Of a DNA stretch of 64,000 nucleotides, positions 8,165 through 16,966 are shown piece by piece (position 1 is the stretch's first letter; the number at the start of each line of letters is the position of its first letter). Below the pieces are notes generated by a model. That model was not told the DNA's origin. It was given only the letters and a program-made list of their open reading frames with translations, and made no database searches. Both the position numbers and the translations under genes were made by a program. Source of the stretch: Sansalvadorimonas sp965243775 (GTDB lineage: Bacteria; Pseudomonadota; Gammaproteobacteria; Pseudomonadales; Endozoicomonadaceae); assembly GCA_965243775.1 (NCBI GenBank), contig CBDEWF010000078.1:115157-179156 (forward strand), written 5' to 3'.

Positions 8165-9667
8165 ATGCAGTCAGAAAGAAGTGACAGGGACAGATATGAC
8201 ATCGTGATCGTTGGCGGGGGAATCAACGGAACCGGGATTGCCAGGGATGCAGCAGGACGCGGGCTTAAAGTCCTGTTGATCGAGCAGAGTGACCTGGCAT
8301 CAGCAACCTCCTCTGCCAGCAGCAAACTGATTCATGGAGGCCTGCGATACCTTGAACACTATGAGTTTCGCCTGGTACGGGAAGCCCTTAGGGAACGGGA
8401 AATCCTGCTCTCTATTGCCCCACACTTAGTACGACCGCTGCGTTTTCAGCTGCCCCATGCCCCTCACCTGCGCCCGGCCTGGATGATCAGAGCCGGTCTG
8501 TTTCTTTATGATTCTCTGGCAAAACGCAAAACCTTACCCGGCAGCCAGTGTGTCAACCTCGATAAAAGCACTCCCCTGAAGCCCACCTTCACCAGAGCTT
8601 TTGAATACTCAGATTGCTGGGTTGATGATGCTCGCTTGGTGATCACAAATGCTATCGGAGCCCGGGAACATGGGGCTGATATTTTCCCCCGTACACGCTG
8701 TGAGTCCGCTGAACGGGTCAAGGATGGCTGGCTGGTAACCTTGAATAGAGAGGGAGAACATAAACAGGTTCTGTCAAAAACCCTGATCAATGCTACCGGC
8801 CCCTGGGTTTCCAGCTTTATCAAAGAGAGACTGCATGACCAGCCAGAGTACGGTATACGCATGGTGCAGGGCAGCCATATCATTGTCCCAGCTATCCACT
8901 CAAGTGATAAAGCCTATATCCTGCAAAACAGTGATAAACGTATTGTTTTCGTGATCCCCTGGGAAAGCCAGTGGTCCATGATCGGTACTACAGACATGGA
9001 GTACACGGGTAATCCAGCCAGCGTGACTCCACAGGAAGAAGAAGTGAGTTATCTACTTGATGTGGTTAACTCTCACTTCACGAAGCAGCTCACCCCGGAA
9101 GATATCATTCACTCCTTTTCTGGAGTTCGTCCTCTTTGTAACGATGAGTCCAGCGACCCAGCAGCCATAACCCGTGACTATACCCTGACAGTATCCAATC
9201 GAAGTGAGCACTTCCCCCTACTCAACATCTATGGTGGCAAGCTGACGACCTATCGTCGTCTGGCTGAATCAGCTCTGAACAAACTCAGCCCCTGGTTTCC
9301 CAATATGGGCCTTCCCTGGACAAATAAACGACCACTGCCCGGAGGAGCCATCAAATCCCGCCAAAGCCTGGTTAAGGAATTCACCACAAGACTTCCCTGG
9401 CTGTCACAGAATATCGCCGAACGCTATGCATCCAGCTATGGTAATCTGGCCTACCGATTTCTTAGCAGCTGTAGCCGTGTCGAAGATATGGGGGAAGAGT
9501 TCGGTAACGGTCTGTTTGCAGCTGAAGTAGATTATCTGATCAGGGCTGAGTGGGCAGCAACGCCAAAAGATATTCTCTGGCGCCGAACCAAGCTCGGAAT
9601 TAATTTCAGTGAAGAAGACCTGCAGCGGTTAGAAAACTACATTCAGAATCACCACGCCGAACCATGA
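8165..9667 (+). CDS. glpD: Aerobic glycerol-3-phosphate dehydrogenase
   Basis: This membrane-associated FAD enzyme oxidises sn-glycerol-3-phosphate to dihydroxyacetone phosphate and passes electrons to quinone. The 500-residue protein has the N-terminal dinucleotide fold YDIVIVGGGINGTGIARDAA, then SSKLIHGGLRYLEHYEF and LREREIL, the FAD-linked DAO-family signatures specific to GlpD. Further conserved blocks are INATGPWV, GSHIIV, IGTTDMEYTG and YGGKLTTYR. The ATG at 8165 has an AAAGG Shine-Dalgarno. It is separated from the glpABC and glpFK operons about 43 kb away. Its upstream region is filled by the nested palindromic element, so its promoter lies inside or before that element. It complements the anaerobic GlpABC enzyme encoded in the same window. 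Confidence 0.97.
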   Translation: MQSERSDRDRYDIVIVGGGINGTGIARDAAGRGLKVLLIEQSDLASATSSASSKLIHGGLRYLEHYEFRLVREALREREILLSIAPHLVRPLRFQLPHAPHLRPAWMIRAGLFLYDSLAKRKTLPGSQCVNLDKSTPLKPTFTRAFEYSDCWVDDARLVITNAIGAREHGADIFPRTRCESAERVKDGWLVTLNREGEHKQVLSKTLINATGPWVSSFIKERLHDQPEYGIRMVQGSHIIVPAIHSSDKAYILQNSDKRIVFVIPWESQWSMIGTTDMEYTGNPASVTPQEEEVSYLLDVVNSHFTKQLTPEDIIHSFSGVRPLCNDESSDPAAITRDYTLTVSNRSEHFPLLNIYGGKLTTYRRLAESALNKLSPWFPNMGLPWTNKRPLPGGAIKSRQSLVKEFTTRLPWLSQNIAERYASSYGNLAYRFLSSCSRVEDMGEEFGNGLFAAEVDYLIRAEWAATPKDILWRRTKLGINFSEEDLQRLENYIQNHHAEP

Positions 9668-9695
9668 GGAAAGTCTTATAGTGTAGGGTAGAGAA

Positions 9696-9718
9696 AAAGG
9701 GGGCTTGCTTATCCCCCT
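9696..9718 (-). terminator. Terminator after the sensor kinase gene
   Basis: GGGGG and CCCCC arms with a 9-base loop are followed by TTTTT on the minus strand, right at the kinase stop codon. glpD converges on the same site. Confidence 0.7.
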
Positions 9719-11334
9719 CATCGTCCAAGCTGACGGCGTGGCCACGTCAAGCTGAAACGCGCACCACCCAAATCACTGCTCTTTCCAGCCACTGCCTTAC
9801 CATTATGCCAGTGCATAATCCGGCGCACGATAGACAGTCCAAGGCCATAACCGCCTGATGCCCTGGTTCTGCTGTCATCCAGCCGGGCAAAGGCTGTGAA
9901 TACTCGCTCACGCTGCTCTTCCGGAATACCTGGCCCATCATCCTCCACATCTACACGGCAAGTGTCATGACCAACACTCAGGCGGATCTGCACCCGGCTC
10001 TCGGCATAACGGCAGGCATTGCTAACCAGGTTTTGAATGGCCCTGTGAATATACCTTTCCTCCACATCACAGCGGCGGCGAGCTTCCAACATGCTACAGG
10101 GAACATGCTTAACAATAACCTGGCTGCCATCCTTGCGCTGGGTATTTTTGTTGCGCCGAAACTCCTCGGCAACCCTTTCCACAATGGCATCCACATCCTT
10201 GCGCTCAAAACGGATATCCGGTACCCCTTCTTCCAGGCGGGCATAAGTCAGAATCTCATCGATCAGGTGATCCAGCTCTTCGATATCACCATCGATCCCA
10301 CGCAGATAACTCTGACGCTCCTCGCGGGTTTCAGCATCATCAACCATTTCCAGGCCAAACCGGATTCTGGCGACGGGCGTGCGCAACTCGTGGGATACTC
10401 CCCGAATCATCTCTTTCTGGATACTGAGAAGCCGCTGGATATGGCTGGCCATATTATTGAAGGCAGCAGCCAGCTGGCCAACGGAATCACCACCATGGAC
10501 TTTTACACGGGCATCCAGATCACCACGGGCCAAACGCAGTGCTGCCCGCTCCAGCTTGCTCATCCGGCGCTCAAGCCCACGCACCAGTACATAGATGGCA
10601 ATACTGATTGAGGCCAGCGCAAACAGACCGATGGTCACCAACAGTTTGAACGGATAAGAGTCCAGAACCATGGCCGGACCCAACACCAGGTATTGACCAC
10701 TGTCTGACAGACGACTGTACACCATCAGGCTGCGCCCCATATTTTTGAACAGAGCCAGAGAGGCCCCCCTGTCCAGCATACCCAGCTGACGCTGGGACAA
10801 AACAGAAGGCGGCTCAGATACAAGGGCGACAGGATAGCTGAACAGTTCACCTGCACGGTCTTCCAGCACAATCAGACGGCGGGCTGGGGGAATATTTTCC
10901 AACCAGTTTTTTATCAATGACGCTGTACCCGTCACCAGCTGTTCATTCAAATCATGGATGACACCCCGCAACAGAGTCTTCTCATCAACGCGGGAGAAAA
11001 CCTCAAAATAACCACCATCACCGGCCCGCACCAGCACCCGCCCTTCAGCTAGCTCGGCACTGGTCTGACGTCCCAGGTCTTCGTCCATTTCTGGAACCAG
11101 GGCAAGAGGTATCCCCAGCAGATTTTCCCAGCTCTCCAGTTTGTCTGATCTGGTCTGGCTGCCGGAGGACTCCAGCTGCTGGCTCATGATACGGAAAGTG
11201 CCCCTGGCCGCTGACTCACGGAAATCTTCCAGCCTGACACCATTAATAATGGTCAGTGCCAGACCGGAAAGTACCGCCACCAGCACAAGAGTAAATAGCA
11301 GACCACCATAGATCCGCAGAAAGATACTGCTCAC
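9718..11334 (-). CDS. rstB: Sensor histidine kinase, RstB-like
   Basis: This inner-membrane kinase has 538 residues. A first membrane segment (about 7-30) is followed by a periplasmic domain of about 195 residues and a second membrane segment (about 228-250). A HAMP linker comes next, then the phospho-acceptor H-box (VSHELRTPVARIR) and the HATPase domain with its N box (NLVSNACRYAE), G1 (DDGPGIPEEQ) and G2 (GGYGLGLSIV). It autophosphorylates on the H-box histidine and passes phosphate to the response regulator encoded just upstream. The layout resembles E. coli RstB, and the partner regulator is RstA-like. The stimulus cannot be read from the sequence. A 10-bp hairpin lies between the two genes. 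Confidence 0.88.
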   Translation of the reverse strand: MSSIFLRIYGGLLFTLVLVAVLSGLALTIINGVRLEDFRESAARGTFRIMSQQLESSGSQTRSDKLESWENLLGIPLALVPEMDEDLGRQTSAELAEGRVLVRAGDGGYFEVFSRVDEKTLLRGVIHDLNEQLVTGTASLIKNWLENIPPARRLIVLEDRAGELFSYPVALVSEPPSVLSQRQLGMLDRGASLALFKNMGRSLMVYSRLSDSGQYLVLGPAMVLDSYPFKLLVTIGLFALASISIAIYVLVRGLERRMSKLERAALRLARGDLDARVKVHGGDSVGQLAAAFNNMASHIQRLLSIQKEMIRGVSHELRTPVARIRFGLEMVDDAETREERQSYLRGIDGDIEELDHLIDEILTYARLEEGVPDIRFERKDVDAIVERVAEEFRRNKNTQRKDGSQVIVKHVPCSMLEARRRCDVEERYIHRAIQNLVSNACRYAESRVQIRLSVGHDTCRVDVEDDGPGIPEEQRERVFTAFARLDDSRTRASGGYGLGLSIVRRIMHWHNGKAVAGKSSDLGGARFSLTWPRRQLGR

Positions 11335-11362
11335 ACTCCACTCCGGGAATCAGCATAGATCT

Positions 11363-11390
11363 CCCTTTGCTGATTCTGAACAGCAAAGGG
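11363..11390 (-). promoter_or_regulatory. Intercistronic hairpin between regulator and kinase genes
   Basis: A perfect 10-bp stem CCCTTTGCTG / CAGCAAAGGG with an 8-base loop lies in the 80-bp gap after the response regulator gene and before the kinase gene. It lacks a strong T tract. It may stabilise the upstream message or partially attenuate kinase expression. Confidence 0.5.
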
Positions 11391-11414
11391 GATCAACAGG
11401 TTTCAGGAGCCGGA

Positions 11415-12146
11415 TTAAACCGGACGGACGAACAGATAACCTTTGGAGCGTACCGTCTTGATCATACGGGGATGCATGGGATCATCACCAATCTTTGGAC
11501 GAATACGAGATACCCGAACATCAATGGAACGATCCTGACCGTCATACTCGATACCACGAAGTTTCTCGAAAATCTCTTCACGGCTCAGTACACGACCTGC
11601 ATTAGAGCTGAGCAGCCACAACAGATCAAACTCTGCACTGGTCAGTTCAATGTTTTCACCATTAAGCCAGGCTTCACGCATGGCGGAGTCTATAACCAGA
11701 CCACCAAATTCAAGGCGCCCCTTATCACCGCCCTCTTCCTTGGTCACTCCTACACTGCGACGCATCAGGGCCCGGATACGGGCCAGCAGTACGCGGGGCC
11801 GAACCGGTTTGGCGACATAGTCATCGGCTCCCATTTCCAGACCCAAAACTTCGTCCAGATCATCGGTTCGTGCAGTCAGCATGAGAATGGGACCATGGTA
11901 ATCAGACCGGACACGGCGGCAGATGGATACTCCATCTTCACCGGGTAGCATCAGGTCAAGTACAACAAGATCGGGGGTTTCTTCCAGAATACAGTCAACA
12001 GCTTTGGCGCCATCGCTTTCGACGCTCACGGTCAGACCATTATTTTCCAGATATTCCCGGGTGAGGCTGGCCAGGCGCTCATCGTCTTCGACGATTAGAA
12101 TGTGGCCGGAGTCAGTGTTTTCCACAGAGATCGCTTCTGTCTGCAT
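11415..12146 (-). CDS. rstA: OmpR-family response regulator, RstA-like
   Basis: The 243-residue protein has an N-terminal receiver domain. Its acidic pocket is in IVEDDERLA, the phospho-acceptor aspartate is about D64 in VVLDLMLPGEDG, the switch threonine is in LMLTART, and the lysine is in DYVAKPVRP. A C-terminal winged-helix DNA-binding domain follows (LTSAEFDLLWLLSSNAGRVLSREEI, then RSIDVRVSRIRPKIG). It is the first gene of a two-gene operon with the sensor kinase. The receiver wording (CRRVRSDYHGPILMLTAR, LEMGADDYVAKPVRPRVLLARIRALMRR) is closest to RstA among the regulators I know. Promoter targets are unknown. Its upstream region is the long intergenic stretch shared with nrdA. Confidence 0.88.
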   Translation of the reverse strand: MQTEAISVENTDSGHILIVEDDERLASLTREYLENNGLTVSVESDGAKAVDCILEETPDLVVLDLMLPGEDGVSICRRVRSDYHGPILMLTARTDDLDEVLGLEMGADDYVAKPVRPRVLLARIRALMRRSVGVTKEEGGDKGRLEFGGLVIDSAMREAWLNGENIELTSAEFDLLWLLSSNAGRVLSREEIFEKLRGIEYDGQDRSIDVRVSRIRPKIGDDPMHPRMIKTVRSKGYLFVRPV

Positions 12147-12294
12147 AATTTGTAACTGGATTCTACCGTTGCCAAGGATAACCGCACAGACCCTAACTAT
12201 TCAGTTGCAGTCTGTAACGGGCAGCTCTTTGACCTCGGTCAGCAAAAATAATTCGCAGAAATCATCAAATATTTAAATTTCTTCTCTCGAGGTA

Positions 12295-12310
12295 TCACTA
12301 CATATTGTGT
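12295..12310. promoter_or_regulatory. NrdR-box-like site, distal
   Basis: TCACTACATATTGTGT matches about 14 of 16 positions of the NrdR consensus acaCwAtATaTwGtgt. It lies 590 bp from nrdA and nearer the two-component operon. No good partner box at 31 bp was found. Confidence 0.45.
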
Positions 12311-12527
12311 TTGCCAATCTTTTGGAAATACGCAAAAACAATAAACACCAGAATAAAAATAGAAAAAAACTATAGGCGCTGTTTTTTCTCTTCAGTCACT
12401 TTTCTCCATCTGAGCCAAGTCTATCAATTCAAACAAAAAACGCGAAAGTAAACACTCACATGAGTAATACCCAAACCATTTGTCAATATTTCAGAGCTAA
12501 AAATTGCACCTTGCACTGACACCCATA

Positions 12528-12574
12528 CCGCATTATCTTGTACAGAGAGATAACAATAACACAACATTTAGTGC
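12528..12574. promoter_or_regulatory. Paired NrdR boxes upstream of nrdA
   Basis: Box 2 (12559-12574), ACACAACATTTAGTGC, matches 13 of 16 consensus positions. Box 1 (12528-12543), CCGCATTATCTTGTAC, keeps most of the central core. Their starts are exactly 31 bp apart, the three-helical-turn spacing known for NrdR operators. NrdR represses ribonucleotide reductase operons when dATP is high. Confidence 0.6.
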
Positions 12575-12845
12575 CTCAGGCACAAATCGCTATCGAGTCA
12601 AATGTTGACCGATAACTACAAATCGAGTGGAACTTGGGGACAGACATCCAGTCTGATTACAGTCTCATAAATTGTGTATCCACCCGATTTAATTCCAGAT
12701 AAAGGCAAAGAGACCAGTATCTCCCATGTCAACTTTTCGGCATAGGACAGGCTTTTTAGTGTCTAAATAACAACCAGAACGAATAACTGGCATGTCTATT
12801 GCTTTTATCACAGAAAAAGTTATCTCCAGACTCTTGACCAAGCAA

Positions 12846-12861
12846 CCACAACATATTGTGT
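12846..12861. promoter_or_regulatory. NrdR-box-like site proximal to nrdA
   Basis: CCACAACATATTGTGT matches about 14 of 16 positions of the NrdR consensus and ends 38 bp before the nrdA start. A second box at the usual distance is weak (only TATCT is kept at 12821-12825). Confidence 0.6.
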
Positions 12862-12899
12862 AGTCAGTCACAATCAGTGCAGACAGGTATCCTCAGGGC

Positions 12900-15173
12900 A
12901 TGAACGAAAACATTCGGGTCACCAAACGGAACGGGCAGCAGGAAGCGATCGACCTTGAAAAGATTCACAAAGTCATTACCTGGGCAGCTGACGGCCTGGA
13001 CAACGTATCTGTGTCCCAAGTCGAGTTAAGAGCCCATATCCAGTTCTACAACGGCATCCCCACCACCGAGATTCACGAAACCCTGATCAAGTCTGCTGCA
13101 GATTTAATATCCAGAGAAGCACCTGACTACCAGTATCTGGCTGCGCGTCTTGCCATATTCCATCTGCGTAAAAAAGCTTATGGTGATTTTGAGCCACCGA
13201 CCCTGTATGAGCATGTGGGTCGGCTTGTAGAGCTGAAAAAATACGAAGCCTCTCTTCTGAAGGATTACAGTGAAGCTGAATTCCAGATCATGAACGATAT
13301 GGTCGATCACAGTCGGGATATGAACTTCAGCTACGCCGCCGTCAAACAGCTAGAGGGCAAGTACCTGGTACAGAACCGGGTAACCGGCGATTACTTTGAG
13401 AGTCCTCAGTATCTTTATATTTTGATTGGTGCCAGCCTATTCATGGATTACCCCAGGGAAACACGGCTGAATTATATCCAGCGTTTTTATGATGCAGTTT
13501 CAACTTTCCGGATCTCTCTGCCAACGCCAATTATGGCAGGTGTACGAACCCCAACCCGTCAGTTCAGCTCCTGCGTGCTGATCGAATGCGATGATTCACT
13601 GGATTCCATCAATGCCACCTCCAGCGCCATTGTCAAATATGTCAGCCAGCGGGCTGGTATCGGCATCAATGCCGGGCGTATCCGTGCCCAGGGCAGTCCA
13701 ATTCGGGGGGGGGAAGCTTTCCATACCGGCTGTATACCTTTTTACAAGCACTTCCAGACTGCGGTCAAATCCTGCTCCCAGGGCGGCGTTCGTGGTGGAG
13801 CTGCCACCCTGTTCTACCCTATCTGGCATTATGAGGTGGAAAACCTACTGGTACTGAAAAACAACCGTGGAGTTGAAGAGAACCGGGTTCGTCATATCGA
13901 CTACGGTGTACAATTCAACAAACTGATGTACCAACGTCTGATTGAAGGTGGTGATATCACCCTATTCTCCCCCAGTGATGTACCAGGGCTTTACGACGCC
14001 TTCTTCGAAGACCAGGAAAAATTCGAAACCCTGTACCGGCAGTACGAGCAGAATGACAGCATTCGCAAAAAATCCCTGAAAGCCGTAGAACTATTCACCC
14101 TGTTCGCCCAGGAACGGGCCAGCACAGGCCGTATCTACTTGCAGAATGTTGACCACTGCAATACCCACAGTCCATTTAATGCCACAGTTGCTCCTATTCG
14201 CCAGAGTAACCTGTGTCTGGAGATTGCCCTGCCTACCAAGCCTCTGCAGGATATACACGACAAAAATGCAGAGATTGCTCTCTGTACTCTGGCAGCCTTC
14301 AACCTGGGGGCTATCGACAATCTTGATGAACTGGAAGAGCTGTCAGAACTGATAGTCCGAGCCCTCGACAGCCTGCTGGATTACCAGGACTACCCGGTTC
14401 TGGCAGCTGAAAATGCCACCATGGGACGCCGCCCCTTGGGTGTCGGCGTGATCAACTATGCCTATTACCTGGCTAAGAACGGAGCCCGTTATTCCGATGG
14501 TTCCGGTAATGCCCTGACCCATAAAACCTTTGAAGCTATCCAGTATTACCTGCTGAAGGCTTCCAACCAGCTGGCCAGAGAGCGAGGCGCCTGTCCCAAG
14601 TTCAACGAAACTCTCTACAGTCAGGGCATTCTGCCCATTGATACTTACAAGAAAGAGCTGGATGAGTATTGCAACACTCCCCTGCGGCTGGACTGGGAGT
14701 CTCTAAGAGAAGAGATCAAGGCCCACGGTTTGAGAAACTCGACCCTTACTGCTCTGATGCCATCAGAAACTTCATCCCAGATCTCTAACGCTACCAACGG
14801 CATTGAGCCCCCCCGTGGCTATATCAGCGTCAAGGCCAGCAAGGATGGCATTCTCAAGCAGGTGGTTCCAGAGTATGAACAGCTGCGTTTCCACTATGAG
14901 CTGCTCTGGGACATCCCCGATAACAACGGTTATTTGCAACTGGTCGCCATTATGCAGAAGTTTATTGATCAGACCGTATCGGCCAACACCAGCTATGATC
15001 CAGCCCGCTTTGAAGGGGGCAAGGTTCCGGTAAAGAACATCCTGAAAGATATGCTGACAGCCTACAAGCTGGGGGTAAAAACCCTGTACTACCACAATAC
15101 CCGTGACGGAGCGAGTGATGCCCAGCATGTTGAAGAGGATGACGGCTGCGCAGGCGGTGCCTGCAAGATATAG
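12900..15173 (+). CDS. nrdA: Class Ia ribonucleoside-diphosphate reductase, alpha subunit
   Basis: The alpha subunit reduces ribonucleoside diphosphates to deoxyribonucleotides. At 757 residues it is nearly the length of E. coli NrdA (761). An N-terminal ATP-cone (IRVTKRNGQQEAIDLEKIHK) is the allosteric activity site. The substrate cysteine is in RQFSSCVLIECDDS, the thiyl-radical cysteine region is SNLCLEIALP, and the partner cysteine is in EIALCTLAAFNLG. MPSETSSQISNATNGIEPP is typical, and the C-terminal redox pair ends in GCAGGACKI. It is followed by nrdB and yfaE in one operon, and NrdR-box-like sites precede it. Frame, length and motifs all look intact. Confidence 0.98.
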   Translation: MNENIRVTKRNGQQEAIDLEKIHKVITWAADGLDNVSVSQVELRAHIQFYNGIPTTEIHETLIKSAADLISREAPDYQYLAARLAIFHLRKKAYGDFEPPTLYEHVGRLVELKKYEASLLKDYSEAEFQIMNDMVDHSRDMNFSYAAVKQLEGKYLVQNRVTGDYFESPQYLYILIGASLFMDYPRETRLNYIQRFYDAVSTFRISLPTPIMAGVRTPTRQFSSCVLIECDDSLDSINATSSAIVKYVSQRAGIGINAGRIRAQGSPIRGGEAFHTGCIPFYKHFQTAVKSCSQGGVRGGAATLFYPIWHYEVENLLVLKNNRGVEENRVRHIDYGVQFNKLMYQRLIEGGDITLFSPSDVPGLYDAFFEDQEKFETLYRQYEQNDSIRKKSLKAVELFTLFAQERASTGRIYLQNVDHCNTHSPFNATVAPIRQSNLCLEIALPTKPLQDIHDKNAEIALCTLAAFNLGAIDNLDELEELSELIVRALDSLLDYQDYPVLAAENATMGRRPLGVGVINYAYYLAKNGARYSDGSGNALTHKTFEAIQYYLLKASNQLARERGACPKFNETLYSQGILPIDTYKKELDEYCNTPLRLDWESLREEIKAHGLRNSTLTALMPSETSSQISNATNGIEPPRGYISVKASKDGILKQVVPEYEQLRFHYELLWDIPDNNGYLQLVAIMQKFIDQTVSANTSYDPARFEGGKVPVKNILKDMLTAYKLGVKTLYYHNTRDGASDAQHVEEDDGCAGGACKI

Positions 15174-15302
15174 AAGACAGAGGTAACCGGCGCTTTTTAC
15201 TCATACTCCTCGCTATATAAACGATATGAGCGGGAAGTATGAATAAAAAATGCCAAAAGGATACACGGACAGAACACACTCACTTTTCAGTGACAGATAA
15301 CC

Positions 15303-16433
15303 ATGGCTTACACGACCTTTAACCAGAACAGTTTTGATGCCACCAAAGAGCCGATGTTCTTTGGTCAGAATGTCAATGTCGCTCGCTACGATGTTCAGAG
15401 ATACGGAATTTTTGAGCAGCTTATTGAAAAACAGTTATCGTTTTTCTGGCGCCCTGAAGAAGTTGATCTTTCCAATGACCGCAGTGACTTCAGTGCCCTA
15501 CCTGAACATGAGAAGCATATCTTTCTCAGCAACCTGAAATACCAGACTCTGCTGGACTCTGTACAGGGACGCTCACCCAATGTGGCATTTCTGCCCCTGG
15601 TGTCTCTGCCGGAAGTGGAAACCTGGATTGAAACCTGGTCTTTCAGTGAAACTATCCACTCCCGTTCCTACACCCATATCATGCGTAACGTAGTAACAGA
15701 ACCAGCTGAAGTTTTTGATGACATCGTCACTAATGAAGCCATCGTCAGTCGGGCTACAGCCATAACCCGCCACTATGATGAACTGATTGAGGGCATCCAG
15801 CTTTTGAATGCTCTAGGGGAAGGAACCCATACTGTTAACAACCAGACCATCACTATTTCCCGGAGGGAGCTGAAGAAGAAACTCTACCTCACTATGGTAT
15901 CAGTGAATGTGCTGGAGGCCATCCGTTTCTATGTCAGCTTTGCCTGCAGCTTTGCCTTTGCCGAACGAGCCACCATGGAGGGTAATGCCAAGATCATTAA
16001 ACTGATTGCCCGGGATGAAGCTCTTCACCTGACCGGCACCCAGCATATCCTGCAGCTGATGGCCAGCGGCCGGGATGACCCGGAAATGGCCGAAATTGCC
16101 AGGGAACTGCGGGAAGAAGCACACGGTATTTTTCTGGAAGCCGCCCAGCAGGAGAAAGAGTGGGCTGCCTACCTGTTCCAGAATGGCTCCATGATCGGTC
16201 TGAACAAAGATATTCTCAGCCAGTACGTGGAATACATCACCAGTCAGCGCATGGCTGCTATTGGTTTTGATTCACCCTTTACCGTCAAGCAAAATCCACT
16301 GCCCTGGATGAACAGCTGGCTGAACAGCGACCATGTTCAGGTGGCTCCCCAGGAAGTTGAGGTCAGCTCCTATCTTGTGGGTCAGGTTGACAGTGATGTC
16401 GACAGCGATGACTTCAACGAGTTTTCCCTTTAA
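15303..16433 (+). CDS. nrdB: Class Ia ribonucleoside-diphosphate reductase, beta subunit
   Basis: The beta subunit carries the diiron-tyrosyl radical. The 376-residue length equals E. coli NrdB, and MAYTTFNQNSFD through KEPMFFGQNVNVARYD aligns from the first residue. Iron-ligand segments are visible: FLSNLKYQTLLDS, the ETIHSRSYTHI helix, EAIRFYVSFACSFAFAER and ARDEALHLTGTQH. The C-terminus, PQEVEVSSYLVGQVDSDVDSDD, is the tail that docks on NrdA. It lies 129 bp after nrdA, so is probably co-transcribed. The stop codon overlaps the first bases of a dispersed repeat copy. Confidence 0.98.
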   Translation: MAYTTFNQNSFDATKEPMFFGQNVNVARYDVQRYGIFEQLIEKQLSFFWRPEEVDLSNDRSDFSALPEHEKHIFLSNLKYQTLLDSVQGRSPNVAFLPLVSLPEVETWIETWSFSETIHSRSYTHIMRNVVTEPAEVFDDIVTNEAIVSRATAITRHYDELIEGIQLLNALGEGTHTVNNQTITISRRELKKKLYLTMVSVNVLEAIRFYVSFACSFAFAERATMEGNAKIIKLIARDEALHLTGTQHILQLMASGRDDPEMAEIARELREEAHGIFLEAAQQEKEWAAYLFQNGSMIGLNKDILSQYVEYITSQRMAAIGFDSPFTVKQNPLPWMNSWLNSDHVQVAPQEVEVSSYLVGQVDSDVDSDDFNEFSL

Positions 16434-16503
16434 ACAGCCATGAGCGGGCTTTATGCTCTATGGGGAAAATGCCCGAAAAAATGAAAGTGTGGAGGGCATT
16501 TCC
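16432..16503 (+). repeat. Dispersed AAACAGCCATGAG repeat, nrdB-yfaE copy
   Basis: This is the fullest copy. AAACAGCCATGAGCGGGC overlaps the nrdB stop, then come a short variable part, GGGGAAAATGCCC, an A-rich spacer with ATGAAAGTGTGG, and GGGCATTTCC. AAATGCCC and GGGCATTT are exact complements, so the right half folds as a hairpin. The inverted copy at 30798-30872 matches it block by block. Confidence 0.75.
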
Positions 16504-16564
16504 TTGATAAACAACAGCCAACAGGAAACCTAATGTTTAACCTTTCACCTCTACGAGGCAAATC

Positions 16565-16855
16565 ATGGCACATATAGTCAAGGTTCAGGATGGGTTTAGC
16601 CTTCTGCCCCGTGAAGATGAAACCCTGCTGGAGGCGCTGGAAAGACATGATATCGCCATGGATTACCAGTGCCGCCAGGGTTATTGCGGCAGCTGTCAGG
16701 TTAAACTGGTGGATGGCAAAATTGACTATCAGGAGCAGCCCCTGGCTTTCGTCAAAGAGGGCCATATCCTGCCCTGCTGCTGCCAAGCCCGGTCAGATGT
16801 CACCCTGGAACTGTCGCAGCCTGTGGACATGACGCAGCGAAAAGAGTCGGCTTGA
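16565..16855 (+). CDS. yfaE: 2Fe-2S ferredoxin for NrdB cofactor maintenance
   Basis: This is a 96-residue plant-type ferredoxin. Cluster cysteines are in YQCRQGYCGSCQ, with the fourth ligand in ILPCCCQA (Cx4Cx2C plus a distal Cys). In E. coli the nrdA-nrdB-yfaE order is the same, and YfaE reduces the diferric NrdB to regenerate the tyrosyl radical cofactor. The ATG at 16565 follows an ACGAGG Shine-Dalgarno. It lies 131 bp after nrdB, separated by the repeat. Operon position and size support the assignment. Confidence 0.93.
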   Translation: MAHIVKVQDGFSLLPREDETLLEALERHDIAMDYQCRQGYCGSCQVKLVDGKIDYQEQPLAFVKEGHILPCCCQARSDVTLELSQPVDMTQRKESA

Positions 16856-16966
16856 CCAGAGAAGAAGCCCACATATAATATTGTGGAGTTTAACTAGAAA
16901 CAGTGTTCCACCCCAACACGGTATAACACATAGTCTGTAACATCCTGACATCTGGGCTGTGCAATA

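Larger units (their letters stand above)
12147..12899. other. Long AT-rich intergenic region between rstA-like and nrdA
   Basis: No credible gene was found in these 753 bases. They serve as the divergent promoter region of the two-component operon and nrdA. The stretch holds four sites resembling the NrdR box, listed separately. An ORF of about 60 codons on the minus strand (12689-12871) has no support. Confidence 0.6.

Noticed and set aside
7810..8325. 171-codon minus-strand ORF across the glpD upstream region
   Set aside because: It spans the palindromic element and runs into glpD on the opposite strand. The palindrome explains the sequence better, and no ribosome-binding site or family signature supports it.
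12689..12871. 60-codon minus-strand ORF upstream of nrdA
   Set aside because: No ribosome-binding site or similarity, and it overlaps a strong NrdR-box-like site.
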